This document shows positions 54,333-63,231 of a DNA stretch of 64,000 nt, in pieces. Source of the stretch: Nematopogon swammerdamellus (taxonomy: Eukaryota > Arthropoda > Insecta > Lepidoptera > Adelidae). The stretch's first letter is position 1. Each line of letters starts with the position of its first letter. The stretch lies in the NCBI GenBank assembly GCA_946902875.1, contig OX336355.1, positions 16,959,347-17,023,346 of the forward strand, given 5' to 3'. The notes under the pieces are model-generated. The model searched no databases and was not told the DNA's origin. It worked only from the letters and a program-made list of their open reading frames with translations. Both the position numbers and the translations under genes were made by a program.

Positions 54333-56973
54333 TAGAGAGAGAGAGATAGAGAGATAGAGAGAGAGAGAGATAGAAAGATTATAACGAAATGTCCTGCAAA
54401 GTTATATAATTTGCATTGCATTGACCTTTGTTTCCATCAAAATTTTTATATTTCAATTCAGCTGTCCCCGCTGTCGAGGGGTCACGCATGTGACCAGATC
54501 ACACAGACCATTTTTACGCTTGAGTCACAAATGTGACTCACCGACGTCTGAGGGCTTAAAACTAGTGTTTTTTTGTAAATCAGTTTTTTAATCAATTATT
54601 ACACTATCCGGCAATGAACCGGATAGCAAAAAAATGGCCGGATAGGCCGGATATCAGATAATAACCGGATATCCATTGCAACACTAGTAAAAACGTGTCA
54701 CCGTGTTTGCAGATAGCGAAGTCGTCCCTGGACAACAGCCTGCTGAAGTACAGCGCGAAGGAGTACATGTTCCGCGCGGCGCTGTGCCACCTGTGCGTGG
54801 ACGTACTCAACGCTCAGCTCGCACTCGACAAGTACTGCTCCCTCTACCCCGCCTTCGCCGACTCGAGGGAGTGCAAGCTTGTCAAGGTGTGTGTGCCTTT
54901 TATAATATACTAGCTGTACCCGCGGCTCCGCCCGCTCTCATATTTCACTTCACTGCTAACCTCATAAGCCATTTAGCGTGATAGTAAGTAGCCTATAGTT
55001 GATGGGAAGAATCAAGCTATCTGTAGATTTTTTTTTATTAAAATCGGTTCAGTGGTTCTCCAGTTATAAGCGGACATACAGACAGATAACAGGCAGACGT
55101 TGGATTTTATTAAAGGTAAGGATGGCAAAAGGGGTCTGGGTTCGTGCTCCACCTAGGTTCTCTACCTGGGTGGAGCATGGGATACTTACAATTTATATGC
55201 TATGTCCATGCTCCAACTAATAATATATTATTGTACAGTCCATGACACAGATAATTATTTAATCATGTCCTATAAATACGGGTGGTTCCACATTCGCCAA
55301 CTTGATTATATTGTTTATTTTGAAAATAAATTAAATTCAGATTCCGCAAATTTAAAAAAATATACAAAAATTATGGCCAGGATTAAGAAACATTAACAAA
55401 CATGAAGTCACCAAAGTACCAGGGCAGCAGAAATTGAAAGTAGGTTTCCATAATTTTATATAAGTTAATCGCATAGAAATAACCTAAAAGTCAATGGTTA
55501 ATCGCTATTATAATAATAATATCGATTAACTTATATAAAATTATGGAAACCACCTTTCAATTTCTGCTGCCCTGGTACTTTAGAACCGTTCCCAGTAGTC
55601 TTAAGTAGTCGTTCGGGTTTCCACTTACCATTAGTAGTTGTATGGGACTTACGGGGTAGTTTTTCCGCTTTGTATGGGGACTGTTAACTTGTGTAAATCA
55701 TGTATCTATTATATGTAATTATGTATCCCATGCTTCACCCAGGTGGAGAACCTTAGGTGGAGCACGGATCCGGAGCCGGAATACGCGTTAACAAACAAAC
55801 ATTAACAAACATGAAGTCACCAAAGTACCAGGGAAGCAGAAATTGAAAGGAGGTTTCCATAATTTTATATATGTAAGTTAATCGCTGAGAGGGAAAGAAA
55901 AAAAGGGAAAGAATCCTTGCCTCTCCCTGGCCTTGGATGAATGAATAAATCCTGGCAACTATTATTGAATACCATGAATACGCGTTTTCGAATAGGTTTC
56001 CGTATAAGTTAATCGCTATTATTATTATAATAGTGATTAACTTTTATAAAATTATGGAAACCTCCTTTCAATTTCTGCTGCCCTGGTACTTTAGAACCGT
56101 TCCCAGTTTGTTATGAGTTTTTTATTAACAATGAAAGAGAACGGTGAAGGGCGCATAATATTTATGTCACATGTAATATGTTAAGTATAATATTATTACC
56201 TCTCTTAGAAATCAGTGTTTGATTTATAGTTTTCCCCGTGGACCCACTAAGTTCCACTCTTGCACACGACTGTACTTAATGGTAGTTGGAGCATGGACAT
56301 AGCATATAAATTGTAAGTATCCCATACTCCACGCAGGTGGAGAACCTAGGTGGAGCACGGACCCAGACCCGGCAAAAGCTACTTTTTATAGATTTCTTTT
56401 AGCTATAACTTTTTTCACACAGCGATTTAAGACTGACCACCATAATAACAAACGATAGTCACGAAAAGAGATTTCCAACGACATATGTCTGGTCATTATT
56501 GGTCGCTGGGTACGCGCTCATACAGTTTTGCCCATTCTCCTTTAAATTGACCGACCTTTTATTCAGTGCGGTGGTATCAACCCTGGCGGGTTTAACTCTA
56601 CCACCTAGTAATATAAGAAGGGAGTCACTTAGTCGCCTTTTACGACATACACGAGAAGAGATGCAGTGGGGATATTTTTTTGAAGTACAGGGCCCACATG
56701 TGCCCTCAAGTTACTGCTGAACATTGTAATGCAGGAAAATTGGAGAGCTGTATGTCCAGCAATAACGCAGACTGACTGACTGATGAAGGTACCGCTCGCT
56801 CACCTCACGACGTCGCGTTGCAGGAACTGATCGAGCAGCTAGAAGAACAAAACGTGGACGCGTTCACCGAGGTGGTGAAGGTGTACGACAGCATAACGAG
56901 ACTCGACCAGTGGTACACGACCATCCTCGTGCGCATCAAGAAGCAGATTAACGACAACCCGGACCTGCGCTGA
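48512..56973 (+). CDS. alphaSnap: alpha-SNAP (NSF attachment protein), complete gene
   Basis: Soluble adaptor that binds assembled SNARE bundles and recruits and activates the ATPase NSF for disassembly after membrane fusion. Exons: 48512-48603, 49044-49240, 51969-52048, 53147-53332, 54713-54886 and 56824-56973. They sum to 879 nt, 292 residues plus stop, the length of Drosophila alpha-SNAP. Splice phases all agree. The start is [18 protein letters not shown], aligned with the conserved N-terminus. The body is the alpha-alpha TPR-like superhelix ([38 protein letters not shown]). The C-terminus is [14 protein letters not shown]...NPDLR, which keeps the penultimate Leu needed in mammals to stimulate NSF. 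The odd feature is a six-fold tandem copy of exon 4, annotated separately. Only the path through copy 1 gives an intact protein. Confidence 0.97.
49044..49240 (+). CDS. alphaSnap: alpha-SNAP exon 2
   Basis: The acceptor TGTTCTCAG ends at 49043 and donor GTGAGT starts at 49241. Reads [38 protein letters not shown], then [20 protein letters not shown] and YRKCDPN: the first helical hairpins of the SNAP solenoid. It ends one base into a Glu codon. Confidence 0.95.
49241..50216. other. alpha-SNAP intron 2, degraded hAT-like relic
   Basis: 49300-49740 has GGTTTTTCAACCTTTTTATT near its left and CCGGTTGAAAACCCCTGTTA at its right, which look like the CAGGGGTTTTCAAC-type ends of a hAT element, with GGCACACC repeated at both sides. 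The rest is unassigned. Confidence 0.45.
50217..51030 (+). mobile_element. SINE family S1 with intact head, split by a LINE
   Basis: Head GTCAGCCTCGGTAGCTCAGT (A box TAGCTCAGTGG at 50227-50237), GATCATAAGCACACCTTGG, GTGGTTCGGATTTCACG. The body resumes at about 50819 (TATCTGGTAGGGTTTAACCC) and runs to TCAGTTTCCATAAAA at 51025. The insertion is 50371-50818. Confidence 0.87.
50371..50818 (+). mobile_element. non-LTR retrotransposon 3' end (L-A) inside SINE
   Basis: Reads [58 protein letters not shown] and a stop at about 50750, then a 3' UTR with AATAAAAAAAAA. CR1/Jockey-like pol C-terminus. The junctions carry ACTT on both sides, consistent with a short target duplication. Confidence 0.8.
51541..51735 (-). 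mobile_element. RTE-type LINE pol C-terminal fragment
   Basis: Minus strand reads [46 protein letters not shown], the RPxTGKRxVGRPxxRWxDD tail of RTE elements. Same family type as 13709. Confidence 0.75.
51969..52048 (+). CDS. alphaSnap: alpha-SNAP exon 3
   Basis: The acceptor CAATTCTCAG ends at 51968 and donor GTAAAT starts at 52049. Reads [18 protein letters not shown], then TVAAKHHQ, matching the conserved YTDMGRF-type block of SNAPs. The preceding intron (about 2.7 kb) holds a SINE with a LINE inserted in it and an RTE-type fragment. Confidence 0.95.
52383..52683 (-). mobile_element. repeat family R1 copy, continued at 53021
   Basis: CACGCTGAATCCCGACAATC, GAGTAATCGG, CACCGACCGCC, TAGTCGCCTTTTACGACATG, GATGCAGTGGGCTATTC. 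It is interrupted by a TTAA element; its remaining end GTACCGGCCCCACAC follows at 53021. Confidence 0.85.
52688..53016. mobile_element. TTAA-flanked MITE inside R1
   Basis: Ends CCTGTTTACTCCGG and complement GGAATAAACAGG, TTAA on each side (52684-52687 and 53017-53020). The interior has the palindromic GGGGCCCGATCAGGGCC and GGGCCCCGATCGGGGCCC. The host sequence without insertion is visible at 12671 (GTACTTAAAAAGAATAGCCC). Confidence 0.9.
53048..53110 (+). mobile_element. repeat family R2 fragment before exon 4
   Basis: TATTCTGTGAAAATTTGAAC, GGCTACCTATCGAGGTTCAA match the R2 middle. It ends about 35 bp before the alpha-SNAP exon 4 acceptor. Confidence 0.6.
53147..53332 (+). CDS. alphaSnap: alpha-SNAP exon 4 (functional copy 1)
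   Basis: The acceptor GGCATCAG ends at 53146 and donor GTGAGA starts at 53333; 62 codons, phase 0 both sides. Reads [58 protein letters not shown] and IYEQ. This is the most conserved SNAP segment. It is the only copy in the repeat array with an acceptor, so it is the one expected in the mRNA. The AG acceptor has a weak pyrimidine tract. Confidence 0.94.
53171..54266 (+). repeat. six tandem copies of alpha-SNAP exon 4
   Basis: The unit is the last 54 codons of exon 4 plus a (GA)n/GATA intron spacer. Copies start at 53171, 53361, 53547, 53733, 53919 and 54105: spacings 190, then 186 four times. Copies differ by only one or two bases each: E-to-K at the last Glu in copy 2; D-to-G and E-to-K in copy 3; Y-to-D and D-to-G in copy 4; A-to-P in copy 6. 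The first eight codons of exon 4 and its acceptor are not duplicated. Each unit is 62 codons long and in frame, but every 24-28-nt spacer contains an in-frame TAG. Copies 1-5 keep donor GTGAGA; copy 6 has ATGAGA. Recent tandem amplification or, less likely, an assembly artefact. Confidence 0.97.
54267..54379 (+). repeat. GAGATA/GA microsatellite
   Basis: About 110 bp of (GA)n with interspersed GATA, continuing from the spacer at the end of the sixth exon-4 copy. It is probably the seed or by-product of the tandem amplification by slippage. Confidence 0.9.
54713..54886 (+). CDS. alphaSnap: alpha-SNAP exon 5
   Basis: The acceptor GTTTGCAG ends at 54712 and donor GTGTGT starts at 54887; 58 codons, phase 0. 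Reads [38 protein letters not shown], then [20 protein letters not shown]. YPAFxDSRE is strongly conserved across SNAPs. Confidence 0.95.
54910..55110 (+). mobile_element. RTE-like 3' end fragment
   Basis: ACTAGCTGTACCCGCGGCTC, TAAAATCGGTTCAGTGG, ACATACAGACAGATAACAGG: the common insect RTE/SINE tail motif set. Confidence 0.6.
55116..56375. repeat. nested inverted repeats in last alpha-SNAP intron
   Basis: Outer arms: GGTCTGGGTTCGTGCTCCAC...ATGTCCATGCTCCAAC (about 55125-55218) and complement (about 56282-56375). Inner pairs: CCAAAGTACCAGGGCAGCAG with its complement at 55557-55590, and again at 55825 with 56075-56100. One further arm copy lies at 55729-55770. A complex foldback element. Confidence 0.85.
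56553..56628 (-). mobile_element. SINE family S1 fragment
   Basis: ACCTTTTATTCAGTGCGGTG, CTCTACCACCTAGTAA, AAGAAGGGAGTCAC; joined at about 56628 to an R1 fragment. Confidence 0.75.
56629..56696 (-). mobile_element. repeat family R1 fragment
   Basis: TTAGTCGCCTTTTACGACAT, GATGCAGTGGGGATAT, AAGTACAGGGCCCACA. The same S1-R1 junction type (AAGGGAGTCA against GTCGCC) is seen inverted at 22727-22734. Confidence 0.7.
56824..56973 (+). CDS. alphaSnap: alpha-SNAP last exon with stop
   Basis: The acceptor GCGTTGCAG ends at 56823. Reads [39 protein letters not shown], then [10 protein letters not shown] and TGA 56971-56973. The acidic C-terminal helix and terminal Leu-Arg are those that contact and activate NSF. 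Confidence 0.96.
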   Translation, partial: ELIEQLEEQNVDAFTEVVKVYDSITRLDQWYTTILVRIKKQINDNPDLR

Positions 56974-57053
56974 TTCACGCGAGTCTACACCACGGCCGTC
57001 TGCTAGCCGGCCGTTAGGTTCCACAACGTTTTGATTATTATTATCGTATAAAG

Positions 57054-57059
57054 AATAAA
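57054..57059 (+). terminator. alpha-SNAP poly(A) signal
   Basis: AATAAA 80 bp after the alpha-SNAP stop codon, in AT-rich sequence. No earlier hexamer is present in the 3' UTR. Confidence 0.7.
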
Positions 57060-57975
57060 AAACAATTTCTGTAGCAGTAATAATTCGCCTACTTCACAAT
57101 AATCTCCGTTGCGCATCTTTGGCTTACACTGTTGACTGGGGGAGGTTATGTGTTGTTGGGGGGGAGAGAGGATTATCCTCTGATTGATTGTCTATGGTTC
57201 CACAAATCGTAGAATTATCTCATGGATACAGAAAAAGACATTATACATTTCTGCGAAATAATCGTCAGCGGAATCTGCAGATTATACTGCTACCCATAAT
57301 AATGCCTGAGATTTATTGGGAAAATTCGTTTGATGGGTTTAATGAGTTGGTAAAAGGGTGTTGATAGGGGATATAATATGGTTGACAGGGGAGAGGGTTA
57401 ATATGATTTTGGGTAATATTTTAGGGGTATTTTCATCCCGTTGAAAAGAGGGGGACTATGTTGACGGCATTTCAGTGGTTTTCGATCTCACGCTTGATAG
57501 GATTGACATGAGTTTTAATGGTTTGAGTCGGTTTGCTTTAATGATTGGTACGAGGGAAGGAAGTTCGGATTGATTTATTGATTTCATAGGGGGGCTGAGT
57601 TTAATTATGGGGAATGGAGTTCTGCGCTTCTGTAGGGGTTCCCCATCTCTGCGTGCGTCCAGGCGCCATCACACCTGAAGCGTTGCCGTCGCAGCAACAA
57701 TATAAAATACAAAAAAATCACCTTTTGTTTGTCAGCTTAACTCGATGTGAAATTAAAAATCTGCTGGCAGTATGACGCGCGGCCCGTCATTTAAGTTCAT
57801 TGGGCGATTTTCCGCAACTTCACGCTTATGTATGACTTTTCATCATTGAAGTATCGAAGAGTCTCATATATCCTTCGACCTTCAATGGACGTTTCTAAAG
57901 ATAATGTGGAGCGCAGCATCCGCGAGGCTTAGCTTCACCGAGCATATTCTGGCCCACTGGCAGTAAGAGAAGGAG
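57060..57975. other. downstream of alpha-SNAP, G-rich region
   Basis: 57120-57620 is G/T-rich on the + strand with many GGGG and GGGTT words; no repeat end or gene recognised. Confidence 0.4.
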
Positions 57976-58491
57976 TCAATCGAAAATGGGACTATCACGC
58001 AGAGAATCACCAGTCCCTCTCTCGACCTCCCTCTCACTACCTATCCATATTCTGCAGGATGCCTCCAGTGCCAACTCTATAAACGAGCTTAAAGTCGATT
58101 TTGGCAGCCCTAGATTCTTGAAGAGACTGTAGAGCGACTTCGCTGGTTGTCCTCTTGCTCCGACTTCCACAGCAAATAATTCAGTGTTGTACCCGTTTAT
58201 CACTATCGAGTTTACTATTGTTAATTCAGGGGGAGGCATAAAGAATTTAAAACGTGCCGAGGGAGACTTAGTCTGAAAAAGGTTGGGAACCCCTTCTCTA
58301 ATCTGTGTCCCCAATACGCCTAATAAAAATATGATAATAAATGGAATGAAGAGGGAAGTAAATATATGCAATATTTTTATTTTCTCTGGTCGGTCCGCGG
58401 TTTGTGTGGGTTGCAATTTTAAAATAGATGCTTTTCCTAAATACGTGTGAATGAAGCGTCCGAGATGTTGTTTGAAGTCAATAAAACCCAT
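57976..58491 (-). mobile_element. retroelement pol C-terminal-like ORF fragment
   Basis: 171-codon open minus-strand frame. Its second half reads YNTELFAVEVGARGQPAKS, LYSLFKNLGLPKSTL, then LEASCRIWIGSERE, like the EVGxRGxxAxSxYxLLxxLGL...A...SxxIW tail common in invertebrate non-LTR pol proteins. The first half includes a hydrophobic stretch, ILHIFTSLFIPFIIIFLLG, that does not fit the family and may be a fused unrelated sequence. Not recognised as a host gene. Confidence 0.55.
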
Positions 58492-58770
58492 TTTGTAATG
58501 TCCATAGTGTAAATCAAAGATTCTCCCTTAGGTTCGTAATATTTAGGAAATGTTATGAGTAAGATTAAAATAATTTACAATGTATGCGGAGTGTAGGATT
58601 GCTTATTAAGTAATTTATACATTTTGTAAACACAATGGTCATAGTCGATTGTTTTGAATTTCGAAATCGTTGGTTCAGGAAGACCTAGCAGTCATATAGT
58701 ACATTTATTACAATCCTCAAGATCCGGCTTGAGGAGGGTATGGTATAACCTCATCTGTTATTCTGATAAC

Positions 58771-59193
58771 CAGTGATCGGCGTAGGTAGTGCCATTTGGG
58801 GTCAATGAACATGAATGATGATGTTAATATGGACATGCCCCGGGATTCCGGGATTGGTGATACCGGGATCCGGGGCACCTAGTTCACCTGGTGTTATGGG
58901 CTGATATCACGGACATTGTAGGTGATGTAGTCAACCATAAAAAAATCCATAAAAAAATAAAATAAAATAATTATAATAATTTGTGAAATATGAAGATGAT
59001 CAAATAATAAAGATAAGAACAAAACAAATATTCAAAACACAGCAATATTTATTTGCAGATATTGAAAATCAACACATTTGTTCACAGAAAAAAATCTAAT
59101 GTGGACTAGGTAACTTACGTTAAGGACACGGATATCCATGTTAAGATAACGGTCACCAAATCCCGGGAATCGCACTACCTACGCCGATCACTG
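58771..59193. mobile_element. hAT-like MITE containing SINE piece
   Basis: CAGTGATCGGCGTAGGTAGT and complement GCACTACCTACGCCGATCACTG. Flanks CTGATAAC and CTCATAAG agree at 6 of 8 bases. It holds an S1 tail fragment (58877-58946). Confidence 0.72.
58877..58946 (+). mobile_element. SINE family S1 fragment
   Basis: GCACCTAGTTCACCTGGTGT, GGGCTGATATCACGGAC, TAGGTGATGTAGTCAACC, then an A-run. Confidence 0.7.
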
Positions 59194-59381
59194 CTCATAA
59201 GACATATTTTATAGAAAAAATAACATGCAGACTAATAGACCGTTACTAGATTGCCTAGCTATAATTTGGCCCCAATGACCTTCAAATTCTTATTCTATAA
59301 ACAATTTATAATCTGTGAACTGTGTCATAAACGGGGATGGGAATAGGTAGATCATCAGTATAAATAAATAGCTAATGTAGC

Positions 59382-59529
59382 GAGAAGACATAACATGGAG
59401 TGGTTAAAACCACCTCTTTCGGGAATTCCGAAATTAGAATAATATTTCCTGGTAGTGATTGACACCTTGTAAACATTAATTCCGGAATTCCCGAAAGAGG
59501 TGGATTTAGCCACTCCATGTTGTCTTCTC
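59382..59529. mobile_element. short inverted-repeat element
   Basis: GAGAAGACATAACATGGAGT..., CACCTCTTTCGGGAATTCCG and complements; arms about 54 bp. No coding content. Confidence 0.8.
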
Positions 59530-60002
59530 TCCAACATGAACCTAACCTAACCTATTCCGATGCCTGGTCGTAACAGATGACGGTGTGTCTCCTAAGGCTG
59601 GCTCTTGACCATTATAAATTAAATTTTCATGTACCTACACTTTTAATTCACTTAAATCATAATGTCGCTCTTAATTATAATTTTTTTTTTTTGTAAATAT
59701 TTTGCTTAAAAAGTTATGATTTTTTAAAATATTATATATTAATAAATTATTTTGTAATAAATTGTTGATTTTTATTTTGTTATTTATGATACGTTGAATA
59801 TACGTTATCTCAAAATTTGTGTTGTTTTATTATCCATCTCGTAGTTTTATTATGATTTTTTTTTATTTAATTTTTTTAAATTAATACTTCTCTTGATGGT
59901 AGAGCCAAACGCATTGGAACTGAAATGAAAAAATAAGTAATAATTGCATGAGGAATCAGCGAATATAGATTAATTAATTTAGGTACATCAGTAATACAAT
60001 AC

Positions 60003-60237
60003 TATTAAGCAGCACTACGAGTTCGTTGCCTTTGCTGTGGAGACTCTTGGGGTGTGGAGTCCGGACGCTAAAGACCTCGTGAAGCAGCTAGGTCAGCTGC
60101 TTATTGAAGCGTCCGGGGACCGTCGTGCCAAAGCGTTCCTCACACAAAACATCAGCCTCGCCATCCAGCGCGGGAACGCGGCGGCTGTCCTCGGGACAAT
60201 GAATGATGTCCCGAGGATGCAGGAATATTTTTATTAA
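60003..60237 (+). mobile_element. non-LTR retrotransposon pol C-terminal fragment
   Basis: Reads YEFVAFAVETLGVWSPDAK, DLVKQLGQLLIEASGDRR, AKAFLTQNISLAIQRGNAA, then AVLGT and stop near 60235. The FxPFAxETLGxxxxxA...SGDxRxxxFLxQxISLAIQRGNAAxxxG pattern is the known C-terminal tail of pol in many invertebrate LINEs. Good GC codon use, intact, so recent. Confidence 0.75.
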
Positions 60238-60661
60238 ATTTAAGTTGTTACATTTCTGTTTAATTTAATTTTTCTTTGTCAAATAAAAAACATATTTTTT
60301 CCGGTACATCAGTTTTCTATTTAGAAAATTGTACCATAATTTAAGTGTATGTCTTGGAATAATATGGCGAAATCGAAACAATTTAATTAATATTCAAACA
60401 TAATTTTTCAAACAATTTAAATTGTTCCTTACATTTCGTTGTCTCCTGTATAGAATATGAAGTAAGGTATGGATTAATTTGGCCGATTGTTTTGAAAATA
60501 ATGTGTGTGCTAAACGTATGCATGCTAGCTTCGTAACCCTTAAAGGTAAGCGTGCATATGTCCGCATCGGACGGATCGGATCAAACCGTTTTTCAGAAGT
60601 ACAAGTGTCAGCCTCGGTAGCTCAGTATTGCGATCGGTCGACTGTCGGTTGTTATCATAAG

Positions 60662-61188
60662 CGTTTGTTGCCCGTGGTCCTACTGCGTAGTCCTACTGGT
60701 AGAACCAAGGGCAATGTTTTTTGTCCGTGGTTCTACCAGTAGGACTACGGGCAAGTAACATGACCTTTGGTTCCGTTTGTTGCCCGTGGTCTTACTGCGT
60801 AGTCCTACTGATAGAACCAAGGGCAATGTCTTTTGTCCGTGGTACTACCAGTAGGACTGTAGCAAGAAAATGATTATATTGTATGGGCATTGTACCTACT
60901 GATCGGGTAGTACAGTCACCGTTAATATTATTAATTATTTTTCAGAAACGGTTCAGGAACTGTATTAGACTAGTAATATTTGTTTTTTTTTGTTTTGTTT
61001 TTTTTTATTTTGTTTTTTTTTTAAGCTGACAGGGTTGACTACATCACCTACAACATCAGTGATGTCAGCCCATAACACCGGGTGAACTAGGTGCCATGTC
61101 AAGCCGCGTACAGATCTAGCGAGCGAGAGCCAGCGAGGCCCTTGGTTCTACCAGTAGGACTACGCAGTAGGACCACGGGCAACAAACG
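60662..61188. mobile_element. foldback transposon with 8-bp TSD
   Basis: Ends CGTTTGTTGCCCGTGGTCCT and complement AGGACCACGGGCAACAAACG, about 48 bp paired, with a second internal pair (GTAGTCCTACTGGTAGAACC and complement). Flanked by ATCATAAG (60654-60661 and 61189-61196). 8-bp duplication fits hAT- or foldback-type elements. A minus-strand S1 tail piece (61024-61100) lies inside it. Confidence 0.87.
61024..61100 (-). mobile_element. SINE family S1 tail fragment
   Basis: Minus-strand GCTGACAGGGTTGACTAC, CAACATCAGTGATGTCAGCC, GGTGAACTAGGTGCCATGTC after a long T-run. Located within the foldback element. Confidence 0.8.
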
Positions 61189-61499
61189 ATCATAAGTACA
61201 CCTGGGCGCGGTCAGTCGGTGACCGCTCGACCGTTGGAGGCAGACCGCGGTTCGGATTCCACGTAAAACTGTAGGTCCCTTCCCGTCTTACCTTACTAGT
61301 TGATAGGGTCCGGGCTGATACCACCGCACTTAATGAAAGGTCGGTCGAAACGGCTATGTAAATAGTTAGTGTTTTCCGTTCAGTTCGGTGTAGCCGGCAC
61401 GACCGAAGGGAAGCACTGATATGGCACCTAGTTCACCAAGGTGTTATGGGCTGACATCACGGATGTAGTAGGTGATGTAGCCAACTGTGTCAGTTTCCA

Positions 61500-61848
61500 T
61501 AAAAACCCGCCAAGTGAACTCGCGCACCGAGGGTTCCTTATCGCCATGTGATGGTCAGCGCCACTCACACGATCTATGGATTAGTTAAAATGCTTCATAC
61601 AGTTTTCGCTAGATGGCGCACATACAGTTTTTAGTTTCTTGTATGGGGACCACTGTGAATTTTTTTATATTTTCTTATTTTTATTATCTGTTGTTATATC
61701 AGCCATAATAACGCATATTCTGTGAACATTTCAACGGGCTACCTATTACGGTTCAAGAGATACAGCCCTCGTACAGACAGATGGACAGACGGCGTAGGCT
61801 TAGTAATAGGGTCCCGTACGACGGATACGGAACCCTAAAAACAAAACA
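61500..61848 (+). mobile_element. repeat family R2 copy
   Basis: AAAAACCCGCCAAGTGAACT, GGTCAGCGCCACTCACAC, TACCTATTACGGTTCAAGAG, GTAGGCTTAGTAATAGGGTC, ACGGAACCCTAAAAAC. It starts directly at a SINE tail. Confidence 0.82.
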
Positions 61849-62161
61849 AAACTGCTTCCACTGCATCTTTAGCCATCGGATTGCCGATGCGACCGGCATT
61901 TCACACTCGTATTTTCATGACGTCATCCGCACATAGTCTTCTATCCATCCGGAGCGGACGAGTGAACGCACTTCCATGACAATTAGGTATACAAACAGGT
62001 ACAGATTCAGATATTTATTTCGCCATAAAGAACACACAACAATAATAATATTACATTGAGACATATGCATATTCAGTATGGTTCGTCATAGTTTTTGTTT
62101 TATCCCGTTCAGCAATGCAATCTATAAGGAAGAATCGGACAAGAAACCTTATAAAGCTTTT

Positions 62162-62568
62162 TTTTTTTTTTTTATGTAATCCGGTATGGGTGGCTGAGTT
62201 GGAGGGGCCAAAGCGCATGCTCCGACCAGCCAATATAACCTCCGAGAAGGTAGGTGCCATACCGGAGACTTCCCTGGATTGCTGGCTATACTGGACTAGA
62301 GGAGAACACAACCGAGGTTGCTATGCGGACATCTTACATCCAGTACGGTGGTACCAACCCAGTCGGCTACAAATTGAGCCTACCACCTAGTAAGGGGCAA
62401 GGGAAGGGACCTACAGTTTTACACCGGTTCCGAACGGTGAAGCAGCAGGTGTAGGTATGCACGTAATTTTTTTCGTCAGAAAAAACTCATTGGTACACGC
62501 CGACGGGATTTGAACCGCGGACCTCTCGCATGAGAAGCCGATGCCCAAACCACTCGGCCACCCGCCGC
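62162..62568 (-). mobile_element. SINE family S2 copy
   Basis: T-run 62158-62173, then GGTGGCTGAGTTGGAGGGGC, GGTGCCATACCGGAGAC, CCAGTACGGTGGTACC, CTACCACCTAGTAAGGGG. Ser-tRNA-like head on the minus strand at 62497-62568 with intact A box (complement CCACTCGGCCACC) and B box (complement GGATTTGAACC). The youngest-looking S2 copy. Confidence 0.87.
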
Positions 62569-62869
62569 TTTTTATAAATGCTTAAATAAAACTTACATGA
62601 AATATGCTTACATGCTAATTTTTTATTATGTTAACTCTAACATACTACATCTAATAAAAATTAAAAATAATAAGTAAAAGATTATCTTTAAACTAATATT
62701 ATCCGATTCGTACGATGCTGACATGTGGACGCTTAGGTAACAGAACAAATTTTGCCTTAAGAGTAGTGTTTAACCGGAATTGGCTCAAACGATTTGTGAA
62801 ACTTGCACTGTAGCTTGCGTCTTAAATCTACGACCGTTGTGAATTCTTGCAGCACGAGAAGAATATTTA

Positions 62870-62880
<11 letters not shown>
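62569..62880. other. intergenic, nothing recognised
   Basis: AT-rich; no ORF of note. Confidence 0.35.
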
Positions 62881-62900
<20 letters not shown>

Positions 62901-63150
62901 ATGGAAACTTGACACGGTTGGCTACATCACCTACAACATCCGTGATGTCAGCCCATAACACCGGGTGAACTAGGTGCCATGTCAGTGCTTCCCTTCATTT
63001 CGCGCCGACTACACTGAACTGGACGGAAAACACGAACTATTTACATAGCCGTTTCGACCGACGTTTCGCTCAGTGCGGTGGTACCAACCCGGCCGGGATA
63101 AACCCTAACACCTAGTAAGGTAAGAAGGGAAGGGACCTACAGTTTAACGT
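62881..63150 (-). mobile_element. SINE family S1 copy
   Basis: T-run, GGCTACATCACCTACAACAT, CCGTGATGTCAGCCCATAAC, GACGGAAAACACGAACTATT, CAGTGCGGTGGTACCAACCC, CACCTAGTAAGG. The head is missing. Confidence 0.85.
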
Positions 63151-63231
63151 TTATCATCGTATTTATCATCATTACAATATGTCTATCGTGGTCTCACTTT
63201 GTAAATAAAGGAACTACAGGACAAATAAGTA

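Larger units (their letters stand above)
60607..61512 (+). mobile_element. SINE family S1 split by foldback element
   Basis: The head (60608-60661, GCCTCGGTAGCTCAGTATTG) resumes at 61189 with CATAAGTACACCTGGGCGCG. It continues through CGTAAAACTGTAGGTCCC, GAAACGGCTATGTAAATAG and GGGCTGACATCACGGATG to TCAGTTTCCATAAAA. The insertion is 60662-61188. Confidence 0.87.

Noticed and set aside
53130..54335. Separate genes for the additional exon-4 copies
   Set aside because: No promoter or acceptor, stops between units; they are exon copies within the alpha-SNAP intron.
59539..59556. Telomeric TTAGG repeat
   Set aside because: Only three CCTAA units; too short to indicate a telomere or interstitial telomeric array.
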